A stretch of DNA of 64,000 nt, taken from assembly GCF_047948215.1 (NCBI RefSeq), contig NC_134455.1, forward strand, positions 160,996,575 to 161,060,574. The letters run 5' to 3'. The position numbers and the translations under genes are program-made. The notes under the pieces were generated by a model that saw only the letters and a program-made list of their open reading frames with translations, was not told where the DNA came from and did no database searches. Below, piece by piece: positions 10,976-23,215 of this stretch (positions are counted from its first letter, which is position 1; each line of letters starts with the position of its first letter). The stretch comes from Lycorma delicatula. Lineage: Eukaryota; Arthropoda; Insecta; Hemiptera; Fulgoridae.

Positions 10976-12865
10976 GGTGACATATGAGAGTGAGATACAT
11001 TAATTTTTTTGCTGTACAGTATATATCCCAGTCTTTTTTAATAAAATAGTTTAATTTAAAAAATAGTAAATAGTACAATAATATGTACAATTGCCAACAT
11101 ACAAAATGCACAGACATGAATGCACCGGTATATTTTTATGAAGGAGATAGTAAATTATTTAGAAATTGGAGAATTGTTACATTATATATAACGTATCACC
11201 TTTTTCTTTTAAATAAAAAATAAGAGAAAATTCCAGTATCTGCTATGTACAAAAGCAAATCTGCAGTCATTTGTAACGACTCAGAACACATTCAACATAG
11301 GTCAGTGACACACATTTTATTAATTGAAATATGACAGGTATCATTTAAAGAATAAAATATGTCTGATGAGAATTGTTCCTGTTTTGTTGCTGTTCCTGAG
11401 GGCTATGGGTTTGAACAGGATGCGAGATACATCCTGCTCTAATATTAAATACTAACACATCACAATACAAAGGGATGTGAGAAACAGCAATTACTACTAC
11501 TATCTGAGTATTAAATTTTTATTTTATTTCTTTACTTTTGATATAAATAAATTCAACAATTCAATTTATTTATACACAATTTTGTAGTTGAATTTCACAT
11601 AAATCAATTTTTGAAAACATTTTTCAGATATTTTACCTAATTAAAAAATGAATTTAAATTATTTTTTGACATTTATACCAAAAAAAAACACAATAGGTCA
11701 TTGAACAGTTACTGAAAAGAGAAGTACTAAGTACTTCATGAATTGTTAAAGGAATAAAATTTTGTGGTCAAAGTTCAACTATGTTAAAAATGCTAACTGA
11801 ACTTTCATAATATCATCATCAGTCAGATAGTAACAATAAGAAAATTCAGTGAATTTTAGCATAATCTGTTTCTTAAGATGTCATCCACTTGTCATTAATT
11901 ATTTAATTATAGAAACAATAAGCTATCACCGAATATCACAGTTCCTTTCTTTTTATTCTATTATTTCAAGTGCTGCTACTAATATTATGAATATTATACA
12001 TTACACATTACTTTCTGTTAACTTAATTTTATTTTTGTAAAATATTATTACTTTAACAAAAATATTACACGAAAAGAATAAGAATAATAATTACATTATT
12101 TTTAATAACGGAATACTTGATAATCCACTTTAGTCAACAATTAAATCTATTAATCTGTCAATGTTTTATTAATTAACAGAAAGTGTGTGTCATTCAATAT
12201 TTCTCTATGAAACAGCAAAAATTAATATCGCTTATTAATAATAAAAATGTAGTTCATACACCTATGATTATAATGTTGCATCGATGTGAAAAGTGAAAAT
12301 ACAAATTAGGAAAGCTGAGAAAGTGAATAAAAAATGTTGAACAACAAGCCACTTAGTATGAGGAAAGGCATTTACTCATCTCAGTCTTAAAATCAATAGC
12401 AAGGTATACATGATAAATAATACACAGTGCCACCAAAGATTATACTAATGATAATATTATCATTATGTGATCCAAATGTGTTTGCAGACATTCATTCTGA
12501 CTATTCTCAAAAAAAAAGCAAGAGAGGCATTACAATTTAGTTTCTATTCAAATAGAGCATCTGCAATTTAGGCTGGAACTGTTCTTGACAATCAGGATGT
12601 GATGTTAACAAACTTTCAAATTAGCAGGAATTTCTCAGCTTTCAAGGTCAGTAGATTAATATTTATCTGATTTCTTCTTCTAAGGCAATATTAAAGATGT
12701 GTATGCAATGTTGAAGCACTGTGGATGATTATACATGCTATGAACTGCATTATATTTTATGTCAAAAAATTTATGTCATTTGAATATTTCTTTGCCACTA
12801 CAGGTACAAGTATACATCTACGTCAACTAAATATTGAAATAAGTACAGATGAAATTTATGTTATA
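10976..12865. other. AT-rich DNA, no feature seen
   Basis: No gene or repeat family recognised. CpG remains low. Short open frames here are low-complexity and AT-driven. Confidence 0.4.
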
Positions 12866-12883
12866 GTGTGTGTGTGTGTGTGT
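12866..12883. repeat. (GT)n microsatellite
   Basis: About nine GT units, followed by interrupted TA-rich sequence leading into the Helitron-like terminus at 12920. Confidence 0.9.
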
Positions 12884-12919
12884 ATGTGTATTATACATAT
12901 ATATTATAATGTATATAAA

Positions 12920-13355
12920 CTAGCATCCCCTCGCAGCTTTGCCCACACTGTATGGTTACTTGTGTTCTGTTGTAGTTAATTTTTTTTTACTTTATGTTTT
13001 TTAGTCATGTAACTGGAGGCAGTTGCAGTCAGTCGTACTGCACATACAGCACAGTGATAGTGGCTGTGCTGGTTGAGCTGCAACATTGTATATTGTCGCA
13101 CCCCTTAAAAAATCAAAATTCAAAAAACCTAAAGTGGTTTTTAGTTATTCATCTGAAGAATATTTCCAAGCCGAAATCTAGTGAACATATCATTTAATAT
13201 AGTCAGAAATGGGGAAAATTTGCAATAATTGCTTAAAATTTGTTTACTTTCTTTACCTCCTTTCAAGGTCGAATTTCAAAAATCTAGAATTTTGATAGTT
13301 ACATGATTACACACACAAAAAATCAAGTTGATATCTTTATTTTTTTTGTATATTT
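12920..13355 (-). mobile_element. Non-autonomous Helitron-like element, copy A
   Basis: Read on the minus strand the element ends gcgaggggatgCTAG followed by T, matching the Helitron 3' rule CTRR/T. It is preceded by the GC-rich ggcaaagctgcgagg block that insect Helitrons often carry near this end. The inner 400 bp (tgtgtgtaatcatg... through cagctcaaccagcac) match a second copy at 26425-27497 in opposite orientation, so this is a dispersed family. It has no coding capacity. The 5' boundary near 13355 is set only by where the two copies stop matching. Confidence 0.65.
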
Positions 13356-13519
13356 ATATATATTAAAACTTCATTAGTAACATTTTTATAGCAAATTTAA
13401 TTTATTTAGCATTATTTATCAAGATTTATTTATTTACACAATATCAACAGGCCAGAGGTCAATAACAGTTACTAAAATAGATGATAATGGGTTTCTGTAG
13501 TATGTGATGGATATTCTTG

Positions 13520-13592
13520 TCCATAAAGGGCTCAAACCTGAAACTTCTGGATGAAAGGCAGATACTACCATTCCACCACAGAGAATGCTGGT
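13520..13592 (-). repeat. tRNA-Glu-derived relic (SINE head or pseudo-tRNA)
   Basis: On the minus strand TGGTGGAATGG fits the pol III A-box consensus exactly. The following tatctgcctttcatccag resembles the tRNA-Glu(TTC) anticodon arm, and ggtttgagccc is a one-mismatch B box. The acceptor arms do not pair, so it is not a functional tRNA. The sequence after it gives no recognisable SINE body. Confidence 0.5.
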
Positions 13593-13599
13593 AATGCAA

Positions 13600-14255
13600 A
13601 ACTTAAAAGGACTACTTTATATCTACAATCACATAAGTTGGATGTATTTATCAAAATGGATATATGATTTTCTTAGTACTCTTACTTCAGAATGTTTTTA
13701 TAATGTTATTAGTTTTTACAGTACTTTAAGATTACAGGAAAAAATAATAAGCTAATGCAATTATTGGGAGAATTAAAATCTATTTATTATTACCAAGTGG
13801 GGTTTTATTAATGAAAATCTGAATGTGTATGGGGTTGTATAATAACTATTCTACAGAGCAGTTTGGTGTTTTCCTCTTCCTTAACTGTAATGATTGCAGA
13901 AAATGTAAAACTTTTTCCATAAAAAAATTAAACTTAACACTGAAAATGTTTTACAATCTCTACAGAGTGGAATTGCATTTATTCTACTCATATGAAATGC
14001 TGTAAAACTTAAAGTGCTTTAACACGAAATCTTCAATTTTTTACTGTTTATCCTCTCTAAATAATAAACTCGTATTTTATTATACAACTGGCCAAAAAGG
14101 AGTGTAATTAGAGTGTATGTTTGTCCTGTAGCAGCTCAACTGGCTGAACCAATTTAGATGTATGACCTAATGATTTAGATAGATATCTAACGATTTAGAA
14201 GCTGGAATCCTAACGTTACCGGGGGTGTTGTGACACCCCCGGTGTATATATATGT

Positions 14256-14298
<43 letters not shown>

Positions 14299-16154
14299 TG
14301 AGTATTTGTATATGTAGTAGTGGAGATTTGCCAGTTGAAGCACAAACTTTAATGAATTGAATTAATGAGCTGTGAACTGTGAGCCTCTATCACTGTATGA
14401 GCTGGGTTTGAACTGAATGATTCGAATCAATCAAATGAATAATATTACCAAAATAGTTACAATAAATAAAATTTAATAATATTAAATAAATAAAAAAAAA
14501 TTCTGTTTAATAAAATTCTCTGTTTAATAATAATGGGCTTCCCATGGGGAACTGTGTGTGAGAGTAGAATGATGAGGTGATGCGAGCACCTAATGTAAGG
14601 CTAGACCAATCATCACCATCAACTGGTAGCAAATGCAATATCCCTGAAGTGTGTTTTTGGAAGTGCAATGGGGGGGGGGCCTATTATAATATCTCTGTAA
14701 ACAATCATCTGATTTTCAAAATTCAAACGAACTATTAGTTAGTAGGTTGAGGCTAACTTTTGCATGCATCAGGTACACCCTCAATCTAACAGATCATGGT
14801 TATTTGAATATGTTATATTTACAACCAATCTTCCGATTGGTTGTCGTGTTTTTTTAATTTTTAATATTTATTGTCTTGTTTTAAAAGTTTTCTTTCATGA
14901 TTATGCAGTTATGTGAAAAGATTCTTACCCACTTGGAGGGGTGGTGGGGAATGTTTTCATTTAGTTTATTGTGGTGTCTGAATTTTGGAAGGTCAGTCAG
15001 CATGGTATGGTGGTGAGCAGACAAGATGACCAATCAACAGAGCAACACGTATACTGAACATATGGAGCAGTTACCTGATAAATTAGGGAAAATGCTATAC
15101 AGATTCTAGAAAATAAAAATTACACATATGAATTAATATATGGCTAATTCACCTAATTTTAATTAATATGAAACAGATTGTATTTTAAAACAGAATTTAT
15201 TACATTTTAATTATAATTTACATATTCTACATAAGACATGCAGAAGCTGTTTTACTGATCTATCTAAACTACTTCTGCAATTTTATTTTATTCATAAGTT
15301 TTGAAATTATGCTTTCGCATAACAGGCTGCACGCTCAGTAAAAAATAATCCAGTTTGCTTAAGCCTATTTCAGTTCATCCATTCTGGAAAAAGTTTCTTA
15401 ATAATAAATTCATTGATTTGTACAATAACATGAGAAATCCCCTCAAAAGCAAGTGTAATTTAATTAGATTGGAATGCAGTTCCAGCGGCTTCAGAGAAAA
15501 TTTCAATGGATAATGTTCCCTTCAATATTTTTCTAAAATTATGTACATATAGTACTAGTAGTAGTACTATAACCGAAGAATAATTGAAGAAATCTTCTGA
15601 AACTTTTAAAAATAATAACATGGTGATTTAGGGATGTTTAAAAAAATTGTATAAATATATATATAATTTGTTGTTATTTTACTTTAATATATATATAAAT
15701 TAAATTCAAGAAAAGTATAACTGATATAAAAAGTTTTAATTGATATCAAAACAAAAAAGAAATTTAGTTAGCTTAAGTCTATTAATTTTTAATATTTTTT
15801 GTCAATAAACCATCTTTTTCTTTACTTTTGTGAACTCGAGTAAGCTTCATTTTTAAGTTTTAACAGATTTAAAAACTTTGAAGAGTATAAATAACTTGAT
15901 TTGAATCCGTCGAACAACCTTTTTCTTTGCGTCTGACAACATGTTTCAGAAAAATGTTTCCACTGTCAAGTATGATCATAATTACACCTGATTGATTGAT
16001 TTAAATTGGCATTTTTGTTCATCTTTGAAACTCAGATAGGCATTTATGTAATTATTTTGATAAGATCTGACTGATAAGTGATCAGTATCAACCACAGATG
16101 TCCCCAAATATGTGCTGCTTTGTCAATTCAGAACCTACAGGTAAAACCCATTTC
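13600..16154. other. AT-rich DNA with hairpins and a TA microsatellite
   Basis: No gene seen. It contains a perfect 11-bp hairpin at 14218-14243 (accgggggtgt, loop 4) directly before the TA microsatellite, a 10-bp hairpin at 14821-14844, a poly-G run near 14670 and a 10-bp hairpin at 15548-15571. Confidence 0.5.
14245..14294. repeat. (TA)n microsatellite
   Basis: About 25 TA units with one interruption (tgtatac). It abuts the GC-rich hairpin at 14218-14243, and this juxtaposition may mark the end of an unrecognised element. Confidence 0.9.
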
Positions 16155-16458
16155 CCATTTCGGTTGGTCTAGTGGTGAACTTGTCATTGTAAATCAGTTG
16201 ATTTCGAAATCGAGAGTTCTAAACTTCAAATTCTAGTAAAGGCAGTTACTAGTAAAAATACTCAAATGTACCTTTACAGATTTAAACGCTAGACTGTGGC
16301 TACTGGTGTTCTTTGGTTGTTGGGTTTCAATTAACCTCACATCTCAGGAATGGTTGACCCAAAACAGTACAAGACTACCTACATAGATACATATCATCCT
16401 GATTTAACTTCTGAATAGCTTATGGTGGTTCCAGAGGCTAAACAGAATAATAAAAAAG
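16155..16458 (+). mobile_element. tRNA-derived SINE, subfamily A
   Basis: The head has a perfect pol III A box (TGGTCTAGTGG). The body matches the other copies: ggtgttctttggttgttggg, tcaattaacctcacatctc, then catatcatcctg and a tail ggctaaacagaataat. It is the most diverged of the full-length copies, with an extra ~30 bp after the cagttact segment and a degenerate B box. Target duplication not found. Confidence 0.85.
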
Positions 16459-19175
16459 GGTCTATAGGTAAAACTATATTGTTTTTTTATGAAACAACTG
16501 TGTCTGCAGAGTTAGTTGCATATAAAAATCAACAGACCAGAATGTGCTGTTAATCATAACCCATTAACAAAACGAAGGTGGTCACAAAAGAAAATTGAAA
16601 AGCTGTTAAAATTAAAATCTAACTGATCTGACCTGGCCTCATATTGCCCACCTTGATTGCAGATGTAGAAGCACTAACTTTCTGCACAATTCTGACACAA
16701 AAGATGAATGATCTAAATAACAAGACAGGTAAAAAAAAAAGCGTATGTAACCAGTGATGCCACATCCTTCATGGGAATCAAACCCATGCCCATATAATTG
16801 TACATCAGTAGATTAATCATTAATATATTTGAACGGTTAAAATTTCAGGCAAGTGTTCAAGACGAAGAACTATCTTTTTTTTTTTTTAAGTTTTTTCCTT
16901 AAAACAAAGTTATTATTAAATGGGTTATTCCAATCTTGTAAAAAAGTTTGTTTTTTCTTTAAAAAAAAAGCCGATTTTTTATTTCTTTAATCCGATATAA
17001 CTCTACAGACGTAAAAAGCTAAATCACTTCAAATAATAACCAAATGGTAAAATTTACTTGTCAATATAAATTGAAATGGAGTAATGAGATAAAAAATTTA
17101 TTGATTTTTCTTTTAAACGATATATTAAATTTATTTTAAAATTAATTTAACTTCTTTGATTTCATTAGTATAAATATAATTTAAACAAAATGAAAAATTA
17201 AGGCAATTTTAAAATAACCAAGAAATACAGCTTTACTTTTATCTTATCTTAAAGAATTACCTATATGAGAAACTACTATTCTTTCCTATAAACGCGGCAT
17301 CTAAGGAAAGTAAAAAGTAAAAAATCGATAAAAAAATAATCAAGCAAATATCAGTTTATTTAAATAAGTATTATTTTTCATGTTAAGAAAATTTGTTTAA
17401 TAAAATTAATTTTTTTTAATAAATTACGAATACAAATAATTTAAGGAAAAATTGCATAGTTAACTGTAATAAATTTATATGTTTTGTCACAATAAAAATA
17501 ACGATAACTACATAACCGGTACTGTCAATGAAAAGTTAACGATTTCTTTTTTTTGTAATTACTTTTTTATTTACAATTACTAATTAAGAAAACATTTTTA
17601 ACAATTGGACTGGCAAAAACACATAAATATTTTTGTAATATCAACAACTAGTTATTAAAGAGATATAAAATGTTAAAATGAAAACTACAGTAATTTTTGC
17701 AACCCAACACCGCTAATCAATTCAATGCAACACTCAAAATAGATATTTAGAGCAAAATGCATACCGCTATATTTGAAGGCGAATTTGCTGCTAAGCAGAT
17801 AAGTGTGTCTGTATAATTAATTACTTTTCTCGTATCATATTAATAGTAATTAAACAAATGGAACTGCACTTACTTACAAATTTGTAGGGTGATAGCATAA
17901 AAAAAATTTAAACCAACATTACATCAGAGACTCTTACAATCTGAAATTCGAATAACATTAGCAGAACGGTATACATACAAAGTTATTCTCGTACGTACCT
18001 CGTCTGCAAAATGAGGCGATACAGATAATGGGATGGTGGTAATTTACAGACATACACGCATAGGTATGTAAATGAAATACACAACTATTATATAGGCTTA
18101 ATTGATGACTTGAAAAAATGAGAATTATTCAAGATAATTTTGTGCCACAACAGGTTATGAGTTCAATTACCACACCATGACAAGAGCAATCACGACTAAT
18201 TACAGAATAATTTCATAAAACGTTACTATTTAACTTATCAAGTTAAAAGTAGGGTAAGTTATACAAACGCCACAATAATTTTTTTACGCCACTGCTCACA
18301 AAACCTTTTCGTATATTTTTACGAGTATATTTATAGTTTTCCTACAGCATTTCTACAAAAATAAATAACTTTTAATCAAGCTTTAAAGCTGCATTCTTTG
18401 TTAATCCTCAGGCGATAAATTTGAAGAGTAAACGGTTCGACTCTAGACCCTGTTCATAAACTGACCAGAGTTTTTGGTACCCCATAAGCTCTTAGTCCCA
18501 AATAACGTAGCGATTAACGTCAAATACGGCTCTATGTCGGCTGATGGAGGTATGAACTCGTGGACGATGTGTTAGGCGAAACACTATTATATCGATTACA
18601 GCAGGCCGGAAAGTTGCAGAAAAGTGTAACTCTCCGGTTAAAACTTCGGTGGGTTTTCATCCATTATACTGTGGATAGCAGGAAGCCTGCGGCTACCATA
18701 GGGATACCTGACGTTTCATTCGTTAGGTATGTTACTAACGAATGGATGATCGCACCCAAAGGAGGCAGACGATTGAAATGTTGCATTAAAGTGAACAGGT
18801 AGGCATGAAATACGACAGAATCCTTAGGACTAAGAGCATGTTCATTTTGTCGTTCCTCTATCACTGTCGTTCATATAATAAACCTGCAAGGACCTATATT
18901 TTTTCATCTATGAGAAAAGACAAGGGTACGTAAGTTTTATTTGTAAGGTCATGTTACTATCAAGGCTTAAAAAATTATTAAATTAAACACACTAATGATT
19001 ATTACATTCATAAAAGAATAAAATTACACAAGTGAAGCTACTCCCAATACTCTACGTTCACGTAAAAAATGTATCCTATTAGAATAAAATCCTGGATCAG
19101 TCAAGTAAATTTTCTTAAAAGAAAATAATTTCAAAAATATAATTAATTTTTCTAATGTTTACAATGCAATCTATT
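16459..19175. other. Transition to CpG-normal DNA; possible promoter-side region
   Basis: CpG frequency rises to about 18 per kb in 17.0-18.0 kb. At 16770-16787 there is a perfect T-arm-like hairpin (5-6 bp stem, 7-nt loop) with a near B box, minus strand, probably a worn tRNA-derived relic. On the minus strand, an open frame upstream of about 18005 ends ILQTR at a plausible donor (ACGAG/gtacgt). 18410-18890 is richer in G+C with no recognised protein and contains a 10-bp hairpin at 18717-18744. No gene is called. Confidence 0.35.
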
Positions 19176-19450
19176 CAACTAGTGAACAATACGCAACCCC
19201 CTTCCTAGTACAATAAGATGAGTATAATAACTAACACAAGTAAATGAAGTGTAGTCTTGTACAGACTCAGGTCAGCTATTCCTGAGACGTGTGGTTAATT
19301 GAACCCCAACCACCAAAGTATACTGGAACCTACTGTCTAGTATTCAAATCCGTATAAAAGCAACTAATCTTTATACGATTGAACCTCAGAACCTTCGATT
19401 ACAAAAATCAGCTATTAAACAACTGATTTGCGACAATGAGTTAACCATTT
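19176..19450 (-). mobile_element. tRNA-derived SINE, subfamily B (distinct 3' tail)
   Basis: Shares the SINE body (gtgtggttaattgaac, ctagtattcaaatcc read on the plus strand) but has a different 3' end. Read on the minus strand the tail is aggaagggggttgcgtattgttcactagttg, cited here by position 19176-19206. The same tail occurs at 24680-24730 and 51220-51260. The 5' head is truncated at about 19450, just short of the A box. Confidence 0.8.
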
Positions 19451-19526
19451 ATTATATTTACTAATACAAATAAAGGTAAAAATAAATATTTTACAAAAAT
19501 AAAGATTCAAATTAAACTTTTTTTAT

Positions 19527-19757
19527 CTTTCTTTCTTTCTTTTTCCTGTTTAGCCTCCGGTAACTACCGTTTAGATAATTCTTCAGAGGATGAATGAGGA
19601 TGATATGTATGAGTGTAAATGAAGTGATGGTCTTGTACATTCTCAGTTCGACCATTCCCGAGATGTGTGGTTAATTGAAACCCAACCACCAAAGAACACC
19701 GGTATCCACGATCTAGTATTCAAATCCATGTAAAAATAACTGGCTTTACTAGAACTT
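19527..19757 (-). mobile_element. SINE subfamily A body, part of an inverted copy
   Basis: The 3' tail (cctgtttagcctccgg plus a (TTTC)n run on the plus strand) and body are in minus orientation and stop at ttactagaactt. The missing 5' head lies immediately beyond in the opposite orientation (19771-19846). Together they rebuild a complete element with an inverted 5' segment. Confidence 0.85.
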
Positions 19758-19770
19758 AAAAAAAGTTTTA

Positions 19771-19846
19771 ACCCACCGGGTTGGTCTAGTGGTTAACGCG
19801 TCTTCCCAAATCAGCTGATTTTGGAAGTCGAGAGTTACAGCGTTCA
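19771..19846 (+). mobile_element. SINE head, inverted relative to its body
   Basis: Begins cccaccgggttggtctagtgg and ends agcgttca, exactly where the neighbouring minus-strand body (19527-19757) begins. It contains the A box. See the finding on twin priming. Confidence 0.85.
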
Positions 19847-21304
19847 TCTAATTATATTGATTCAACCTCTTATCAAACTGAGGTTTGATAACGTAGTTAG
19901 ATAATTTAAGTTTGACCTTATCGTCCAACTAAAGTTTGAAACGTTAAAGAACAAAAACAAAGATAAATGAGGATTGTTGAAGAATTTTAAAACGAATTCC
20001 AGAATACGCTATTAAAACACAAACACACACACACACATTTTTTTTCTTTATGTAACTGCTTAAAATTTGCATCAAAATTTTAAAATAGTCGAACCCATAC
20101 TACTTTAAATAATTTCCTTGTCTTTTAAGAATGTGTAACAGAGCCCAAGAAACAATAATAGTTTTAATTACAATTAAAACGAACTGCAAACTTTCCATTG
20201 AATAAAAAATAATTATCGAACAGTGTACGCGAAAAAATGTATTCTATAATTGAATCTGGTTAGAACTGGCCGAACATATTACCAGCCTGTTTTTTATAAG
20301 GGATATACATGAGATGGAACCAAGGATATTTACTATGTTGGTTGCCTATTCAGTGCTTGCTTCATACGACCTTCAGGGTCAAACAACAATTACTAACAGA
20401 CCATCTAAAATGAATCGTTTTTAATGCACCGACAAAAGCACTATGAAGAAGACGTCACGATCAACATTATGGTATAAATATGATATCAATCATAATTGAT
20501 AACTAACTAACAAATCAACATGTTGAATATTTTAAGAACTAATAGCTGCACGCATTCCAATAAATATGAACCGTTATTAATCGTCACTACCATTTCATGC
20601 AAGCCAAATAAATAGTCTTTAACTGCTACGAGATTAAATTCATTAAAAAATTTGTTTAATGTAATTTTTCATATAACCCTGAAGCTCGTGCGTGAGAACA
20701 TGTAATTGAATTTGAAGCGAATGAAGGATACAAAGCCTGATCGGGATCGAACCCGAGCTTCCAGATGCAAAGGTAAGAAGCCATAATCCCACAAGACATA
20801 ATACTATTATCAGGTGGATTCGCATTGATGTATAAAGATAGCATGCACGTCATTCTTTAGGATATCAGTCACCGTGTAAGTATGCGACATAAAATAATAG
20901 GTGTCAAAACAAGTAACAAACTGGAATTAACTTGATGAATTAACATGTTTTTATGAACCGATTACACTTTTAAACTCGTGATATATAAACTCAGAAATAT
21001 TCGTACACATTCTCGTGATCAATAGACCACTAAAGATTACATTATACTCCACAATTTGTAATTTATCACTCGATATTTATTATTGTTTTCAGTAACGTTT
21101 ACATAAATAATAATTATATTACATTGAATAAAACGGTAACACATGTACATAATACAAGTAGATATTTCATAACGGATAAAGATTTTATTCAACGTAACAA
21201 TTTTGACAGTGGCGTTGTGTGATAAAAGAATAAGACAAACTTTAATGATATACATGCAGTTTTAAAACCGACTTTATCACTTTTTATGGACTATTTTTCT
21301 CCAC
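19847..21304. other. AT-rich DNA with a weak tRNA-like relic
   Basis: No gene recognised. A 9-bp hairpin lies at 19870-19891. On the minus strand 20715-20785 reads gtgggattatgg...ctcgggttcgatcccg, with a perfect B box but poor arms, most likely a second tRNA-derived SINE family or a pseudo-tRNA. Confidence 0.4.
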
Positions 21305-21603
21305 CCCCACCAGGTTGGTCTAGTGGTGAACTCGCCATCGCAAATCAGCTGATTTCGAAGTCTAGAGTTATACGGTTCAAATCCTAGTAAAGGCAGTTAC
21401 TTTTATTCGGATTTGAATACTAAATCGTAGATACCGGTGTTCTTTAGCGGCTGGTTTTCAATTAACCACACATCTCAGGATTGGTCGAACTGAGACTGTA
21501 CAAGACTAAACTTCATTTACATTCATACATATCATCCTCATTCATCCTCTGGAAGTAATATCTTACGGTGGTTCTGGAGGCTAAGCAGAAAAAGAAAGAA
21601 AAG
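21305..21603 (+). mobile_element. tRNA-derived SINE, subfamily A, full length with target duplication
   Basis: The A box TGGTCTAGTGG and B box GTTCAAATC both fit the pol III consensus. The body runs to ggctaagcagaaaaagaaagaa. Flanking 12-mers atttttctccac (21293-21304) and atttctctccac (21604-21615) differ at one base and are a likely target-site duplication. This is a clean reference copy for the family. Confidence 0.9.
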
Positions 21604-21615
21604 ATTTCTCTCCAC

Positions 21616-22477
21616 AAGACTTAAACATAACTAGTGCTGCATCTTAGTCTGAATAAACACTTCGTTTTGGCGAATTTTACATCTCCGAACGGGCATAAAC
21701 AACTTTATTATGTAACAAATTTTATTATTGAGCAGTTGCTTATCGTCCAGGATAACGTTACGATGTGCATATACCAGTATTAAACAATTTGCCAGTTCCA
21801 ACACTACAAATACGCTCTATTTTTCCAGCTAACAAAAGTTAAACAAAAATTTAAGAAAAAACTAAATAATAAGTCTTGATGACATTTATTTACTCTCCTA
21901 ATACCTGAATATTTATTATCAAATCTTTACGAAAATGTTAGGCAGCTTTTCAATAAGTCAATGATTTTTTGACACATAATAATACTGACTTTATTAATTA
22001 CAAGACTGAAAAACCAATCATATATTAATGTTTAAAAATAACACAAAAAAAATAACTTTTAACGATCCAAAAATTAAGATACCAAAAATATGATTCTCTA
22101 CTCTAACGCAAGGAACCATCCTCATACGAAAAATTCTTGAATGTGACAACAATTTCGTTTGCTTTCATTAAGACTGAGTAATTAGCATTAGAGATTTTGT
22201 AGCCGTTTAAATTTCCTCATTAAAAAAAAAATAATCTCCGAATGAAGTAACTGTAAATAATTATGTATTCCAATATATTTCATAATCTTTTTTGTTATAA
22301 ATGTAAAAAATATAATCGATGAATTACTCACAAAACCACGATTATGAAAAGAAATTTTAATTAAATAATCTAATAGTGAACCGACAAACTGACTTCATTC
22401 GTATATGTATATAAAGTAAAATATTGAATCGTTAACAATGGAGAAAAGGATACTGTTGCACAACAACTTGGCATTAC
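21616..22477. other. AT-rich DNA, no feature seen
   Basis: No gene or repeat recognised. Confidence 0.4.
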
Positions 22478-22518
22478 CTTATTGGAACAGTATCATTCTT
22501 CGAATGGTGCCGCTGATG
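22478..22518 (-). CDS. Weak candidate exon (41 nt)
   Basis: On the minus strand ttctactccag precedes the segment and it ends AAG/gtaatg. Only one frame is open, reading HQRHHSKNDTVPI. The length is not a multiple of three. The peptide is not recognised, no neighbouring exon fits in phase with 6455-6496 directly, and short exon-like pairings are expected by chance in 64 kb. Confidence 0.2.
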
Positions 22519-23174
22519 CTGGAGTAGAAATTATATTAACAATTAATTAAATAATATAATGAAATTTAATTTAAAAAAAAAAAAATGATGCAAAAAATTC
22601 AATTTTGACGTAATATTAAACTAATGAACAACGGACAGTTCTATAAGAAAGTAACTGCAATAGTTCGACGGCCTTGGGTAAAACTTAGTTAAGATGATAT
22701 GAGGGTGGGGTACGCAAAACTTGGACGTGTCGAAACAAGAAGTGGGGCACGGGTCGATGTACCTTCCCCTTTACTCCCCACGATTCTAGGCAAGCCTGCC
22801 AGATTAAGAATCTTACCCATCCCTCTATACAAAGGAACTAGAATATTACTGTAGCCGAAGAATCTGTGATTATCTCTTTATACGCCAATATTTTCGACGT
22901 AATCCTTTTTACTCCATATTAAGAAAGGGAAGCGACGTAAACGTCATATTTTTATGATGTATGAAACAATAATTATAAAAATAGGAATACAGATATTGTT
23001 ACGTTTATCCACACAAATATGATACTCCTATGTACTAAAAAATAATTTTAGGCTATATTATCTACATTCATAACTATAACAGTTGCATTTCAGTTCAGTT
23101 CTTCGAGAAATGAAATTAAAAAACTTGAAAAAACTAATTCTGTGAGAATTTTGAGGACTTTGAAGACTTATTAA

Positions 23175-23215
<41 letters not shown>

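Noticed and set aside
12701..12750. Plus-strand terminal exon after ttcttcttctaag
   Set aside because: Good acceptor but only about 15 codons to a stop and an AT-driven sequence; no partner exon.
20715..20785. Functional tRNA gene on the minus strand
   Set aside because: B box is perfect but the T loop is one base short and acceptor and D arms do not pair; treated as a tRNA-derived relic.
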